Positions 16,986 through 25,572 of a DNA stretch of 64,000 nt are shown here, piece by piece. Position 1 is the first letter of the stretch. The number at the start of each line of letters is the position of its first letter. Below the pieces are notes generated by a model. The model saw only the letters and a list, made by a program, of their open reading frames with translations. It did no database searches and was not told the origin of the DNA. A program made the translations under genes and the position numbers. Source of the stretch: Cellulomonas sp. KRMCY2 (lineage in GTDB: Bacteria > Actinomycetota > Actinomycetes > Actinomycetales > Cellulomonadaceae); assembly GCF_000526515.1 (NCBI RefSeq), contig NZ_JAGF01000001.1, positions 1,612,001 through 1,676,000 of the forward strand, written 5' to 3'.

Positions 16986-19900
16986 GTGAGGCTCGCCAGC
17001 GACTGGGAGCTGTCCAGCGACGCTGAGCTGATCACGGCTGTCCGCAGCGGCGTCTCGGAGGCCTTCGGGACGTTGTACGAGCGGCATGCCGACGCCGCCC
17101 GGGCGGTCGCCCGCCAGTACTCGAACTCCGCCGCCGACGCCGAGGACGCCGTCGCCGACGCCTTCTCGCGGGTGTTCGTCGCGATCCAGGGCGGCGGCGG
17201 GCCCGACGTCGCCTTCCGGGCCTACCTGTTCACCGTGATCCGCCGGGTCGCCCTCGTCCGGGTCGAGAGCGGCCGGCGCGCGCAGCCGACGGACGACCTC
17301 GAAACCTTCGAGGAGGCGTTCGGCGCAGGCGAGTCGACCGAAGAGCCGACGATGGCGGGCTTCGAGCGCGGCGTCGTCTCCCAGGCGTACAAGTCGCTGC
17401 CCGAACGGTGGCAGGCGGTCCTCTGGTACACCGAGGTCGAGGAGCTGACGCCGGCCGAGATCGCACCGGTGCTCGGCCTGACCGCCAACGGCGTCGCCGC
17501 GCTCGCGTACCGCGCGCGCGAGGGCCTGCGGCAGGCCTACCTCCAGCAGCACCTCGCAGCACCGGCCAGCGAGGCGTGCACGATCGTCAACCGCAAGCTC
17601 GGTGCCTACGTCCGTGGCGGTCTGGCCAAGCGCGAGACCGCGCTGGTCGAGTCGCACCTCGAGGAGTGCGGGACCTGCCGCCCCCTCGTGCTCGAGCTCG
17701 GCGACGTCAACCACGGCATGCGGGTGGTCATCGCCCCGCTCGTGCTCGGGGCGGCTGCTCTGGTCGCGCTCAAGGGGCTCGGCTTCGGCGGTGCGGCGGG
17801 TGCCGTCGGCGCTGCAGCCGGTGCCGGGGTGGGTGCCGGGGCCGGGGTGGGTGCGGGAGCCGGTTCGGGTGCTGGTGCCGGTGCTGGTGCGGGAGCCGGT
17901 GCCGGAGCTGGTGCGGGTGCCGGGGTCGGTGCGGGCGCTGCCGCCGGCGGGGGATCCCTCGTCGGGGCCGGCAGCGGGGCGCTCGGTCTGGCCGCGAGCG
18001 GTCTGGTCGGCGCGAGTGCCGGCGCAGCCGTGCTGGTCGACGCGGTGCACGGTGCCGCGTCGGCGTCGGGCGCCACCTCGTCGGTCGGCGCAGGGTCGAT
18101 CGCCGGTGCGGGCGCCGGAGCGGGTGCCGGAGCCGCCGGTGCTGGTGCCGCTGCCGCCGGCGGCCTGGCTGGGTTCCTGGCCGGGGTCCCGGTGGTCATC
18201 GGGCTGGTCGCAGCCACGGTGGTCGTGGCCGCAGCCGTCGGTGTCGCGGGGCTGCTGGGCGTCTTCTCCCCGAACGACGAGCCCCAGGAGGCGGCGACGC
18301 TCGCCGCCGTCGAGGAGCCTGAGCCCACGAGCCCCGCGGGAACCACCGACGAGGGTGCAGCAGGCGAGCCGGACCAGAGCGTGACCCCCGAGGGGACCGA
18401 CCCGGCGATCGTGCCGGGGCCCGTCGGGGTGCCGGTGGTGAGCACGACGACGCCTGACATGACGACGTCGGTCACGACACCGACCACCACGACACCGACC
18501 ACGCCGCCGACCACGCCGCCGACGACACCGCCGACGACACCACCGACCACGCCGCCGGAGCCTGACGAGCCCGTGCAGGTGGCGACGGTCGGTGCGCTGG
18601 CGTTGGTCTCCGGTCAGCCGACGCCCGTCTCGGTCACCGTCACCAGCGTGATCGACGGCGTGGTCAACGCGGAGTTCGCGTTCGGCGCCGGCCAGATCGG
18701 CAAGGTCACGATCGCTCCTGACGCCGCCGACCTCGCCTCCGGCACCGCCCGTGCCGCAGCGGGCCCCGATGACTGGACCTGCCAGAGCACGTCATCGACC
18801 GTCTCCGTCTGCACGAACCCGGCCCTCGTCGCCGGGGTCCCGAGCGTGCTCGAGGTGCTCGTCTCCGTCACCGACGACCGCGTCGACGGCGAGGAGGACG
18901 TCACGTTCGACATCACCACGTGGATGGACGGGTCCGAGGCGCCCAAGGCATCGGTCCCGGTGACCGGACGGCTCGCATCGCAGCCGGCCCGCATCACGGC
19001 ACAGGTCGCCGAGGGTGTCCAGCTCACCGGCGCCGTCGAGGGGCCGAGGACCACCACCGTGAGCATCCCGGTGAGCAACGCGGGCAGCACGTCCGTCCCG
19101 GTGACGGCGATCGTGACACCGCCGGAGGACCTGCCGGCCGGCGTCACGTTGCGCGACAACGCGACCGACGCGTGGACGTGTGCGCCGACCGGCGAGAGGT
19201 CGTTGACCTGCAGGAACGGCAGGCTCCTCCGGGGCTCCAGCCGAGCACTCCAGGTCGACCTCACGGCGGCGGCACCGGATCTCGCGGCGCACACCGGACT
19301 GATCGACGTCGACTACGCAGATGCGCTCACGATCGACATCCCGGCCGCCACGATCACGGTTGCGGCTCCGATCGAGATCCGCTCGGCGCCGGCGGACGTG
19401 GGTGTCTCGTTCGGACCCGACGGTGACGTGTTCGTCGCAGGGACCTACGACGCCGTCGTCGGGCTCGAGAACCTCGGTGCCACCACGACGGGCGCGCTGA
19501 CCGCCGAGGTCGACCTGCCGGTGGGCGTCAGCTGGGTCAAGGGCAGCTCCCCACGATGGACCGAGTGCTCCGACTCGGCAGACGACGCTCCGCTGGTCCG
19601 GCTGTGCGCGGCCGACATCGTGCTGTCGGCCGGTGCACCGACCGACAAGCCCGTGGAGCTACCGTTGCGGCTGAGCATCTCGGCGCGGTTGGCACCGGGC
19701 GAGTACTCGATCACCTCGAGGGTCCGCCACGGAACGACCCCGGTGGCGACCGCCGACCTCGTGCTCAACGTCCAGCCCGCGACGCCTGCGTCCCTCTCAA
19801 TCGAGGCGGCCGAGGCCGAGGCGATCTTTGAGGCCCGTGTCCCTCGGGCGGTGACCTTCACGGTCGTGAACGATGGCGGGACCACGATCGAGAACCTCAC

Positions 19901-20318
19901 TGCTGAGATCACCCTGCCGCCCGCGGTGACCTGGGCTCGTCCTGCGACTGCGTCGGACTGGTCGTGCACCGGCAAGGAGGGCTCGAACGGCATCGTCACA
20001 TGCACCCTCGCGGAGCTGTCGCCCGGGGAGCCCACCACCCTCGCAACCGAGGTCTCCGCGACGGGGACAGTCGCGTACCGCCAGATCGCCGCCAAGGTCT
20101 CCGGTGGAGGCCTGAGCGACACGGACGTCACGGCTGTGGTCGTGGCGTCGGAGCCGTGCGCTCCCGTGGAGTGGACGGAAGGCGTCTGGTACGCCAAGGA
20201 CGCGGTGGTCACGTACAAGGGCTGGAACTACCTGCGGCTGCAGGCGGAGGAAGCTCGGTTCCCGCCTGACACCATCCCGGACTACTGGCGACCGATCGCC
20301 CAGTGCTACTCCAGCTGA
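16986..20318 (+). CDS. ECF sigma factor fused to zinc anti-sigma-like, membrane, surface-repeat and chitin-binding-like modules
   Basis: One 1110-residue chain. Residues about 25-90 are sigma region 2 (FGTLYERHADAARAVARQYS, DAEDAVADAFSRVF) and 138-187 sigma region 4 (LPERWQAVLWYTEVEELT, LGLTANGVAALAYRAREGL). Residues 197-231 hold a zinc anti-sigma-like motif, Cys197 then HLEECGTC. Hydrophobic segments lie at about 246-262 and 395-427, separated by a Gly/Ala-rich tract with GAGAGAG repeats. A Thr/Pro-rich linker spans about 484-526. Then come three or four DUF11/Ig-like repeats (WTCxxT motifs) and a C-terminal module (about 1055-1110: WTEGVWYAKDAVVTYKGWNY, PDYWRPIAQC) resembling CBM5/12. The GTG at 16986 follows GGAGGGGAGG. 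The layout suggests a membrane-tethered sigma factor responding to an extracellular glycan; release mechanism unknown. Confidence 0.85.
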   Translation: MRLASDWELSSDAELITAVRSGVSEAFGTLYERHADAARAVARQYSNSAADAEDAVADAFSRVFVAIQGGGGPDVAFRAYLFTVIRRVALVRVESGRRAQPTDDLETFEEAFGAGESTEEPTMAGFERGVVSQAYKSLPERWQAVLWYTEVEELTPAEIAPVLGLTANGVAALAYRAREGLRQAYLQQHLAAPASEACTIVNRKLGAYVRGGLAKRETALVESHLEECGTCRPLVLELGDVNHGMRVVIAPLVLGAAALVALKGLGFGGAAGAVGAAAGAGVGAGAGVGAGAGSGAGAGAGAGAGAGAGAGAGVGAGAAAGGGSLVGAGSGALGLAASGLVGASAGAAVLVDAVHGAASASGATSSVGAGSIAGAGAGAGAGAAGAGAAAAGGLAGFLAGVPVVIGLVAATVVVAAAVGVAGLLGVFSPNDEPQEAATLAAVEEPEPTSPAGTTDEGAAGEPDQSVTPEGTDPAIVPGPVGVPVVSTTTPDMTTSVTTPTTTTPTTPPTTPPTTPPTTPPTTPPEPDEPVQVATVGALALVSGQPTPVSVTVTSVIDGVVNAEFAFGAGQIGKVTIAPDAADLASGTARAAAGPDDWTCQSTSSTVSVCTNPALVAGVPSVLEVLVSVTDDRVDGEEDVTFDITTWMDGSEAPKASVPVTGRLASQPARITAQVAEGVQLTGAVEGPRTTTVSIPVSNAGSTSVPVTAIVTPPEDLPAGVTLRDNATDAWTCAPTGERSLTCRNGRLLRGSSRALQVDLTAAAPDLAAHTGLIDVDYADALTIDIPAATITVAAPIEIRSAPADVGVSFGPDGDVFVAGTYDAVVGLENLGATTTGALTAEVDLPVGVSWVKGSSPRWTECSDSADDAPLVRLCAADIVLSAGAPTDKPVELPLRLSISARLAPGEYSITSRVRHGTTPVATADLVLNVQPATPASLSIEAAEAEAIFEARVPRAVTFTVVNDGGTTIENLTAEITLPPAVTWARPATASDWSCTGKEGSNGIVTCTLAELSPGEPTTLATEVSATGTVAYRQIAAKVSGGGLSDTDVTAVVVASEPCAPVEWTEGVWYAKDAVVTYKGWNYLRLQAEEARFPPDTIPDYWRPIAQCYSS
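17808..17940 (+). repeat. Gly/Ala-coding low-complexity tract
   Basis: About 130 bases of imperfect GGTGCCGG/GGTGCGGG 6-mers encoding alternating Gly-Ala(-Val) inside the fused sigma-factor gene, between its two hydrophobic segments. Slippage here could change tract length in steps of two residues without a frameshift. Confidence 0.8.
18474..18556 (+). repeat. Thr/Pro-coding short tandem repeat
   Basis: ACCACGCCGCCGAC-type units repeated six or more times, encoding a TTPTTPPTTPPTTPP linker between membrane region and surface repeats of the fused sigma factor. It resembles the glycosylated Thr/Pro linkers of cellulomonad carbohydrate-active enzymes. Confidence 0.8.
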
Positions 20319-20533
20319 TCACGCACGGAGCCACTGTCGGCTGAACGCCCGGGTCGATGCTCCGGCCTGCCATCGTCGCCCCAAGGCGCATCTCCCGACG
20401 CCGGCGGCTGCTCAGCCGTGCGCCCCTCCGCTCCCACGGCGGCGCCATCACGGCACGTCGCCGGGCCCGGTGCGTCATCCTTGACCCGCGACGATGACGG
20501 AGATCTCCCGGGACATCGCGACCTGGAGGGAAT

Positions 20534-20553
20534 ATGTTCAGCATGCTGAGCAT
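20534..20553. promoter_or_regulatory. 20-bp palindromic operator candidate of the carotenoid operon
   Basis: ATGTTCAGCATGCTGAGCAT pairs with itself at 9 of 10 positions. It overlaps a -10-like TATGTT (20533-20538; a weak -35-like GGACAT lies 16 bases upstream) and lies 48 bases before the idi ATG. A dimeric repressor here would block the promoter. In Corynebacterium a MarR-family protein represses the crt operon; no such gene is visible in this window. Confidence 0.6.
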
Positions 20554-20600
20554 TCACTCCGAGAACCGAGCACCATGACCGCGACAGAAGGCAGCCGCGC

Positions 20601-21146
20601 ATGACCACCACCGAGACCGTCGTCCTGCTGGACGACGACGGGACGCGCCTCGGCACCGCCGACAAGGCCACCGTGCACACGACGCAGACCTCGCTGCACC
20701 TCGCGTTCTCGTGCCACGTCCTGAACGCCGCCGGCCTCGTGCTCGTCACGCGGCGCTCGCTGGCAAAGGCGACCTGGCCCGGGGTGTGGACGAACAGCGT
20801 GTGCGGCCACCCTGCCCCCGACGAGGAGCCGACCGATGCGGTACGCAGGCGAGCACGCTTCGAGCTCGGGCTCGAGCTCACCGACCTGCAGCTGGTGGCG
20901 CCGGACTTCCGCTACCGCGCGACCGACGCCTCGGGCCTGGTGGAGAACGAGATCTGCCCGATCTACACCGCACGTGCCGTCGCAGAGCCCGTGCCGAACC
21001 CCGACGAGGTCATGGACCACGCGTGGGTCACTCCCCAAGGGCTGCGTACCGCGATCACCGCGGCCCCCTGGGCCCTGAGCCCCTGGCTCGTCAGCTCCGC
21101 ACCCCACCTCGGCAGGCTCGACGACCGCCTCGTGAGCCGGTCATGA
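20601..21146 (+). CDS. idi: Isopentenyl-diphosphate delta-isomerase, type I
   Basis: A 181-residue Nudix-fold enzyme interconverting IPP and DMAPP, the first step supplying carotenoid precursors. The active-site Cys lies in TNSVCGHP and the metal/catalytic Glu in LVENEICP, both diagnostic of type I. GAAGG lies about 10 bases before the ATG. A nine-codon reading frame (start 20574) ends on the idi ATG but looks coincidental. The idi stop overlaps the next ATG (ATGA), placing it at the head of the carotenoid operon. Confidence 0.95.
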   Translation: MTTTETVVLLDDDGTRLGTADKATVHTTQTSLHLAFSCHVLNAAGLVLVTRRSLAKATWPGVWTNSVCGHPAPDEEPTDAVRRRARFELGLELTDLQLVAPDFRYRATDASGLVENEICPIYTARAVAEPVPNPDEVMDHAWVTPQGLRTAITAAPWALSPWLVSSAPHLGRLDDRLVSRS

Positions 21147-22240
21147 GCGCCCTGACGATCGCACCCGCGCGCGACCTCGAGCTCCAGGTCGAGGACCTCG
21201 TCACCACCGCGACCGAGCGTGCACGCCTCCGGGCGGCACCGTTCGGTCCCGAGTACGTGCTGCTGTGGTCCGAGATCGCGCGCAGCGTCCGCGGCGGCAA
21301 ACGCTTCCGGTCGGCCATCGTCCTGCGCACCCACGAGGCCCTGCGCGGTGAGCACCCGTCAGCCGCGGTGAGCGTCGCGGCGGGCTTCGAGATGCTGCAC
21401 ACCGCCTTCCTGATCCACGACGACCTCATCGACGGCGACACCATGCGACGCGGGCAGCCGAACCTTGCCGCGACCATGCACCGCCAGGCCATGGCCGCCG
21501 GGCACGGCACCGAGTGCTCGCGCCGGTGGTCGGACGCCGCCGCCGTCCTGGCCGGTGACCTCGCCCTGAGCCAGGCGCACCGGCTGATCGCGTCCGCGGA
21601 CGTGTCCCCCGCACGTCGCGAGGCCCTGCTGGACCTGCTCGACGAGACGCTCGTCGTCACGGCCGGCGGCGAGCTCGCAGACACCGCGTTCGGTCTCGGG
21701 CTGCACACGCCGAGCCTCCAGGAGTCGCTGCTGGTCGCGGAGACGAAGACGGCGATGTACTCCTTCCGGGCCCCGCTGCGCGCCGGGGCCGTGCTGGCCG
21801 GGGCCGGGCAGCGCGTGCTCGACGAGCTCGACGACCTGGGCCGTCTGCTCGGCCGTGCCTTCCAGCTCGTCGACGACCTCCTGGGCGTGTTCGCCCCGGA
21901 GGAGGCCAGCGGCAAGAGCAACCTGAGCGACCTGCGCGAGGGCAAACGGACCCCGCTGATCCTGTTCGCCGCGACCATGCCGGTATGGGCGGAGCTCGCC
22001 GACCACGTCGGGCGCCCCGACCTCGACGAGGCGACGGCCGCCGGCCTTCGACGTGCCCTGGCCCGCTCGGTGGCGCCGACGATGGTGCAGGACGCCATCC
22101 GCGCGGACCTGACGGTCGTGCGCAGCCGCCTGTCGACCGGACGCCTGCCCGATGCGCTCGCGCTCGTCGTCGCCTCGGTGGCCGACCAGATCGGTGCGGC
22201 GCTCGGCGATGTCGCGCGGCACATCGACGAGGCCCGATGA
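21143..22240 (+). CDS. crtE: Geranylgeranyl diphosphate synthase
   Basis: A 365-residue all-helical prenyl transferase that condenses IPP with allylic diphosphates to GGPP (C20). The first Asp-rich motif is DDLIDGDTMRRG, with GKRFRS upstream, and the second is QLVDDLLG. The start ATG overlaps the idi stop and the TGA overlaps the crtB ATG. In this context the product should feed phytoene synthase. Chain-length specificity is inferred from the operon. Confidence 0.93.
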   Translation: MSALTIAPARDLELQVEDLVTTATERARLRAAPFGPEYVLLWSEIARSVRGGKRFRSAIVLRTHEALRGEHPSAAVSVAAGFEMLHTAFLIHDDLIDGDTMRRGQPNLAATMHRQAMAAGHGTECSRRWSDAAAVLAGDLALSQAHRLIASADVSPARREALLDLLDETLVVTAGGELADTAFGLGLHTPSLQESLLVAETKTAMYSFRAPLRAGAVLAGAGQRVLDELDDLGRLLGRAFQLVDDLLGVFAPEEASGKSNLSDLREGKRTPLILFAATMPVWAELADHVGRPDLDEATAAGLRRALARSVAPTMVQDAIRADLTVVRSRLSTGRLPDALALVVASVADQIGAALGDVARHIDEAR

Positions 22241-23115
22241 GCGGCCGGCTGAGCCTCTACGACACGGTCGCCCAGCGTGCGGCCGACGTGATGGTCCGGG
22301 GCTACTCGACGAGCTTCGGCCTGGCCACCCGCCTGCTGCCGCCGATCGAGCGGGTGCACGTGCGCAACGTCTATGCCCTGGTGCGCCTGGCGGACGAGGT
22401 CGTCGACGGCGCGACCCAGGAGGCAGGCGCCGACGCCGGCACGGCCAGGGGACTGCTCGACCGCCTCGAGGCGGAGACCTACGAGGCGATGACCACCGGC
22501 TACAGCACCAACGTCCTGGTGCACGCCTTCGCGACGACGGCACGGTGGGCGGGGATCGGCACCGAGCTCGTCGAGCCGTTCTTCGCCTCGATGCGCACCG
22601 ACCTGGACCGCTCCGACCACGACGCCGCGAGCCTGGCCCGGTACATCCACGGCTCCGCCGAGGTCGTCGGTCTGATGTGCCTGCGGATCTTCCTCGCGAG
22701 CGCGCCGGCGGCGAACCGGCCGGCCCGGTACGACGCGCTCGCACCAGGGGCCAAGGCGCTCGGCGCGGCCTTCCAGAAGATCAACTTCCTTCGCGACCTG
22801 GCCGAGGACCATGAGGCGCTGGGCCGCAGCTACTTCGTCGGGGTCGACCCGCAGCGGCTCACCGAGACCCAGAAGCGGGCGATCATCGCCGACATCGACG
22901 CCGACCTGGCCGTGGCCGCCGTCGCCGTCCGTGACCTGCCGCCGTCGGCACGCCGGGCCGTGCGGGTCGCGCACGCGCTCTTCGCCGAGCTGTCGCGCCG
23001 GTTGGCGGCGACCCCGGCGCGCGACGTCCTGCGCAGTCGCGTGCGCGTACCCGGGCCGGTCAAGGTCCGGCTCGCCGTCGTGGCGTTGCTGCCGAACCGG
23101 CCAGGGGGTCAGTGA
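22237..23115 (+). CDS. crtB: Phytoene synthase
   Basis: A 292-residue squalene/phytoene synthase that joins two GGPP into phytoene. It starts MSGRLSLYDTVAQRAADVMV and has both Asp-rich motifs: RLADEVVDG (about residues 48-56) and NFLRDLAEDHEALGRSYF. YSTSF near residue 25 is the conserved family start. The start overlaps the crtE stop (ATGA). Confidence 0.95.
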   Translation: MSGRLSLYDTVAQRAADVMVRGYSTSFGLATRLLPPIERVHVRNVYALVRLADEVVDGATQEAGADAGTARGLLDRLEAETYEAMTTGYSTNVLVHAFATTARWAGIGTELVEPFFASMRTDLDRSDHDAASLARYIHGSAEVVGLMCLRIFLASAPAANRPARYDALAPGAKALGAAFQKINFLRDLAEDHEALGRSYFVGVDPQRLTETQKRAIIADIDADLAVAAVAVRDLPPSARRAVRVAHALFAELSRRLAATPARDVLRSRVRVPGPVKVRLAVVALLPNRPGGQ

Positions 23116-24851
23116 TGTCCAGGAGCGCTGTCGTCGTCGGCGGCGGGATCGCGGGGCTGGCCACCGCTGCCCTGCTCTCGCACGAGGGGTACCAGGTCAC
23201 CGTGCTCGAGGCGCGCGACGAGGTCGGTGGGCGGGCCGGCTCCTGGGTCGCCGACGGCTTCCGGTTCGACATCGGGCCGTCGTGGTACCTGATGCCGGAG
23301 GTCTTCGAGCACTTCTTCGCGCTCCTGGGGACCACCGCGGCCGAGCAGCTCGAGCTCGTGCGCCTCGACCCCGCGTACCGCGTCTACTACGAGCACCACG
23401 AGCCGCTCGACGTCCGGTCGGACCTCGAGGACAGCGTCCGGCTCTTCGAGGGCGTCGAGCCCGGCGCCGGCGAGCGGCTGCGCGGCTACCTGGCGTCGGC
23501 GTCGGACGCCTACACGATGGCCACCCGTCACTTCCTCTACACGACGTACGCCTCGCTGCTGCCCCTGGCGAGCGTCGAGGTGTTGACCCGGTTGCCCCAG
23601 CTCGGCCGGCTCCTGACGCAGTCCCTCAAGAGCCGCATCCACGAGACGGTCAGCGACACCCGGCTGCGGCAGATCCTGGGGTATCCCGCGGTGTTCCTCG
23701 GTGCGGCCCCCAGCCTGACCCCGAGCATGTACCACCTGATGAGCCACCTCGACCTCGTCGACGGTGTGCTCTACCCCCGGGGCGGCTTCACCGAGCTCAT
23801 CGCCGCGATCCACCGCCTCGCGGCGAAGGCCGGCGTCGAGGTGCGCACCGGGGCGGACGTCGTGGCGATCACGACCGGGCCCACCCGTGGGCCGCGGGAG
23901 CGCGGGCTGCTGCGCCGCGCCCGCGCGACAGGTGTCCGGTACCGGGACGCCGACGGCAGGACCTACGAGCTGCGGGCCGACCTCGTCGTGGCCACCACCG
24001 ACCTGAGCCACGCCGAGCGCGACCTCCTGCCACCGCGTCTGCAGTCGTACTCCCGGCGCTGGTGGCGTGCGCAGCTGCCAGGTCCCAGCGCTGTGATGGT
24101 CTACCTGGGCGTGCGAGGACCGTTGCCGCAGCTCGAGCACCACAGCCTGTTCTTCGCCGAGAACTGGGACCGGACGTTCGAGCAGATCTTCGCCCCCCTG
24201 ACGGCGGACGACCCGCGGCCCATGCCCGACCCGACGTCGGTCTACGTCAGCCGGGTGACCGCCACCGACCCGACGGCTGCGCCCGACGGCATGGAGAACG
24301 TCGTCGTGCTCGTCCCGGTGCCGCCGGACGTCCGCCTCGGCCGGGGGGGACTCGACGGTGCGGGCGATCCCTGGGTCGAGCGCGTCGCCGATGCGGCGAT
24401 CGCGCAGATCGCCGGCTGGGCGGGTGTGGCGGACCTTGCCGAGCGCGTGGTGCTGCGACGCACGATCGGACCGGCCGACTGGGCGCACGACCTGCGTGCG
24501 TGGCGCGGTACGGCGCTCGGCCCGGCTCACACGCTGCGGCAGAGCGCCATGTTCCGGGCCGGCAACGCCTCGCGACGGGTCGCCGGGCTGTACTACGCGG
24601 GCGGCTCGGTCGTGCCAGGCATCGGCCTGCCGATGTGCCTGATCAGCGCGGAGCTCGTGATCAAGCGGCTGCGCGGGGACACCTCGACCGGGGCGCTCCC
24701 TGTCCCGGCCTTCGAGCGGCGCCATGCATCGGTGCCGGTGCCGGTGCCGGTGGCGGCCGAGGTCCGGGCCCCGGCTGAGGTCCCGGCCCCGGCCGAGGTC
24801 CCGACGCCGGCTGAGGTCCCGCTGCACCACCCCGGTGCGGGAGCTGCATGA
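23115..24851 (+). CDS. crtI: Phytoene desaturase, lycopene-forming type, with repeat tail
   Basis: A 578-residue FAD enzyme that desaturates phytoene to lycopene. The N-terminal dinucleotide fold is VVVGGGIAGLATA and the C-terminal FAD motif is GLYYAGGSVVPGIGLPMCL, both CrtI hallmarks. AGGGGG lies 6 bases before the ATG at 23115; a GTG one codon upstream overlaps the crtB stop. About 60 residues follow the catalytic core, ending in Val-Pro and PAEVP repeats (residues about 535-570), which typical CrtI proteins of about 500-550 residues lack. Confidence 0.95.
   Translation: MSRSAVVVGGGIAGLATAALLSHEGYQVTVLEARDEVGGRAGSWVADGFRFDIGPSWYLMPEVFEHFFALLGTTAAEQLELVRLDPAYRVYYEHHEPLDVRSDLEDSVRLFEGVEPGAGERLRGYLASASDAYTMATRHFLYTTYASLLPLASVEVLTRLPQLGRLLTQSLKSRIHETVSDTRLRQILGYPAVFLGAAPSLTPSMYHLMSHLDLVDGVLYPRGGFTELIAAIHRLAAKAGVEVRTGADVVAITTGPTRGPRERGLLRRARATGVRYRDADGRTYELRADLVVATTDLSHAERDLLPPRLQSYSRRWWRAQLPGPSAVMVYLGVRGPLPQLEHHSLFFAENWDRTFEQIFAPLTADDPRPMPDPTSVYVSRVTATDPTAAPDGMENVVVLVPVPPDVRLGRGGLDGAGDPWVERVADAAIAQIAGWAGVADLAERVVLRRTIGPADWAHDLRAWRGTALGPAHTLRQSAMFRAGNASRRVAGLYYAGGSVVPGIGLPMCLISAELVIKRLRGDTSTGALPVPAFERRHASVPVPVPVAAEVRAPAEVPAPAEVPTPAEVPLHHPGAGAA
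24767..24829 (+). repeat. Tandem repeat encoding the crtI C-terminal tail
   Basis: Imperfect copies of a unit near GCCCCGGCTGAGGTCCC, coding three to four PAEVP-like pentapeptides at the end of CrtI, after a VPVPVPV run. It lies just before the crtYe start. Confidence 0.75.
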
Positions 24852-25198
24852 GCGCCGCGTACGGTCTTGCCCTGCTGGTCTCGCTCGCGGGGATGGCGAT
24901 GCTCGACCGCCGGTTCCGGCTCTTCTTCTTCGACGCGCCGCGTCGCGCAGCCGTGGTGCTGGTGTCCGGGGTGGCCTTCTTCGTCGTCTGGGACCTCGTC
25001 GGGGTCGACCTCGGGATCTTCTTCCGCGGCCGGACCGAGTTCATGTCCGGCTGGCTGCTCGCGCCACAGCTCCCGGTGGAGGAGATCGGCTTCCTCGCCC
25101 TGCTGTGCTACCTGACGATGAACCTCTACGTCGCGTTCACCCGACTCACCGTCCGGGACCGGGAGCGGGCAGCGCCACGCCCGGGAGGTCACGGGTGA
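24848..25198 (+). CDS. crtYe: C50 carotenoid cyclase subunit 1
   Basis: A 116-residue membrane protein with three helices, one half of a heterodimeric lycopene-cyclase-domain enzyme. The conserved PVEEIGFLAL (PxE(E/D) motif) lies at about residues 76-85. The partner half is the next gene. Together they cyclise the C50 intermediate made by the elongase. The ring type (epsilon, gamma or beta) cannot be told from sequence motifs here, so the symbol is by analogy with Corynebacterium. ATG overlaps the crtI stop. Confidence 0.88.
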   Translation: MSAAYGLALLVSLAGMAMLDRRFRLFFFDAPRRAAVVLVSGVAFFVVWDLVGVDLGIFFRGRTEFMSGWLLAPQLPVEEIGFLALLCYLTMNLYVAFTRLTVRDRERAAPRPGGHG

Positions 25199-25572
25199 CG
25201 TACCTGTACCTGGCCATGGTGTTCATCGGCCTCGCCACGACGGTGGCGCTCGTCGCCCGATGGCGCACCGGCGGGCCGTCCGTCACGGCGATCGCCCTGA
25301 GCGTCGTCGTGCTCGCCGCGACGACGGCCGTGTTCGACAACCTGATGATCTCCGCGGAGCTGTTCGGCTTCGCCGAGGAGCACCTGATCGGTGCGTTCGT
25401 CGGGCGGGCCCCGGTGGAGGACGTCAGCTATCCGGTGGCCGGTGCACTGCTGCTCCCGGCCCTGTGGCACCTGCTCGCCGGACGTGAGCGCGACCGGGCC
25501 GAGGGGCGGGCCGAGCCTGACCCAGCCGAGGACGGCCGTTCGACGCACGCCCCGAGCGGGGGCGACCGGTGA
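25195..25572 (+). CDS. crtYf: C50 carotenoid cyclase subunit 2
   Basis: A 125-residue partner subunit with three hydrophobic segments and the second conserved motif APVEDVSYP (about residues 72-80). The GTG start overlaps the previous stop and has GGGAGG 8 bases upstream. The C-terminal 25 residues are hydrophilic and acidic. It should function only as a complex with the preceding protein. Confidence 0.87.
   Translation: MTYLYLAMVFIGLATTVALVARWRTGGPSVTAIALSVVVLAATTAVFDNLMISAELFGFAEEHLIGAFVGRAPVEDVSYPVAGALLLPALWHLLAGRERDRAEGRAEPDPAEDGRSTHAPSGGDR

Noticed and set aside
20574-20603. Nine-codon leader peptide whose stop overlaps the idi ATG
   Set aside because: No good ribosome-binding site and no regulatory codons; idi has its own GAAGG. 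Probably chance.
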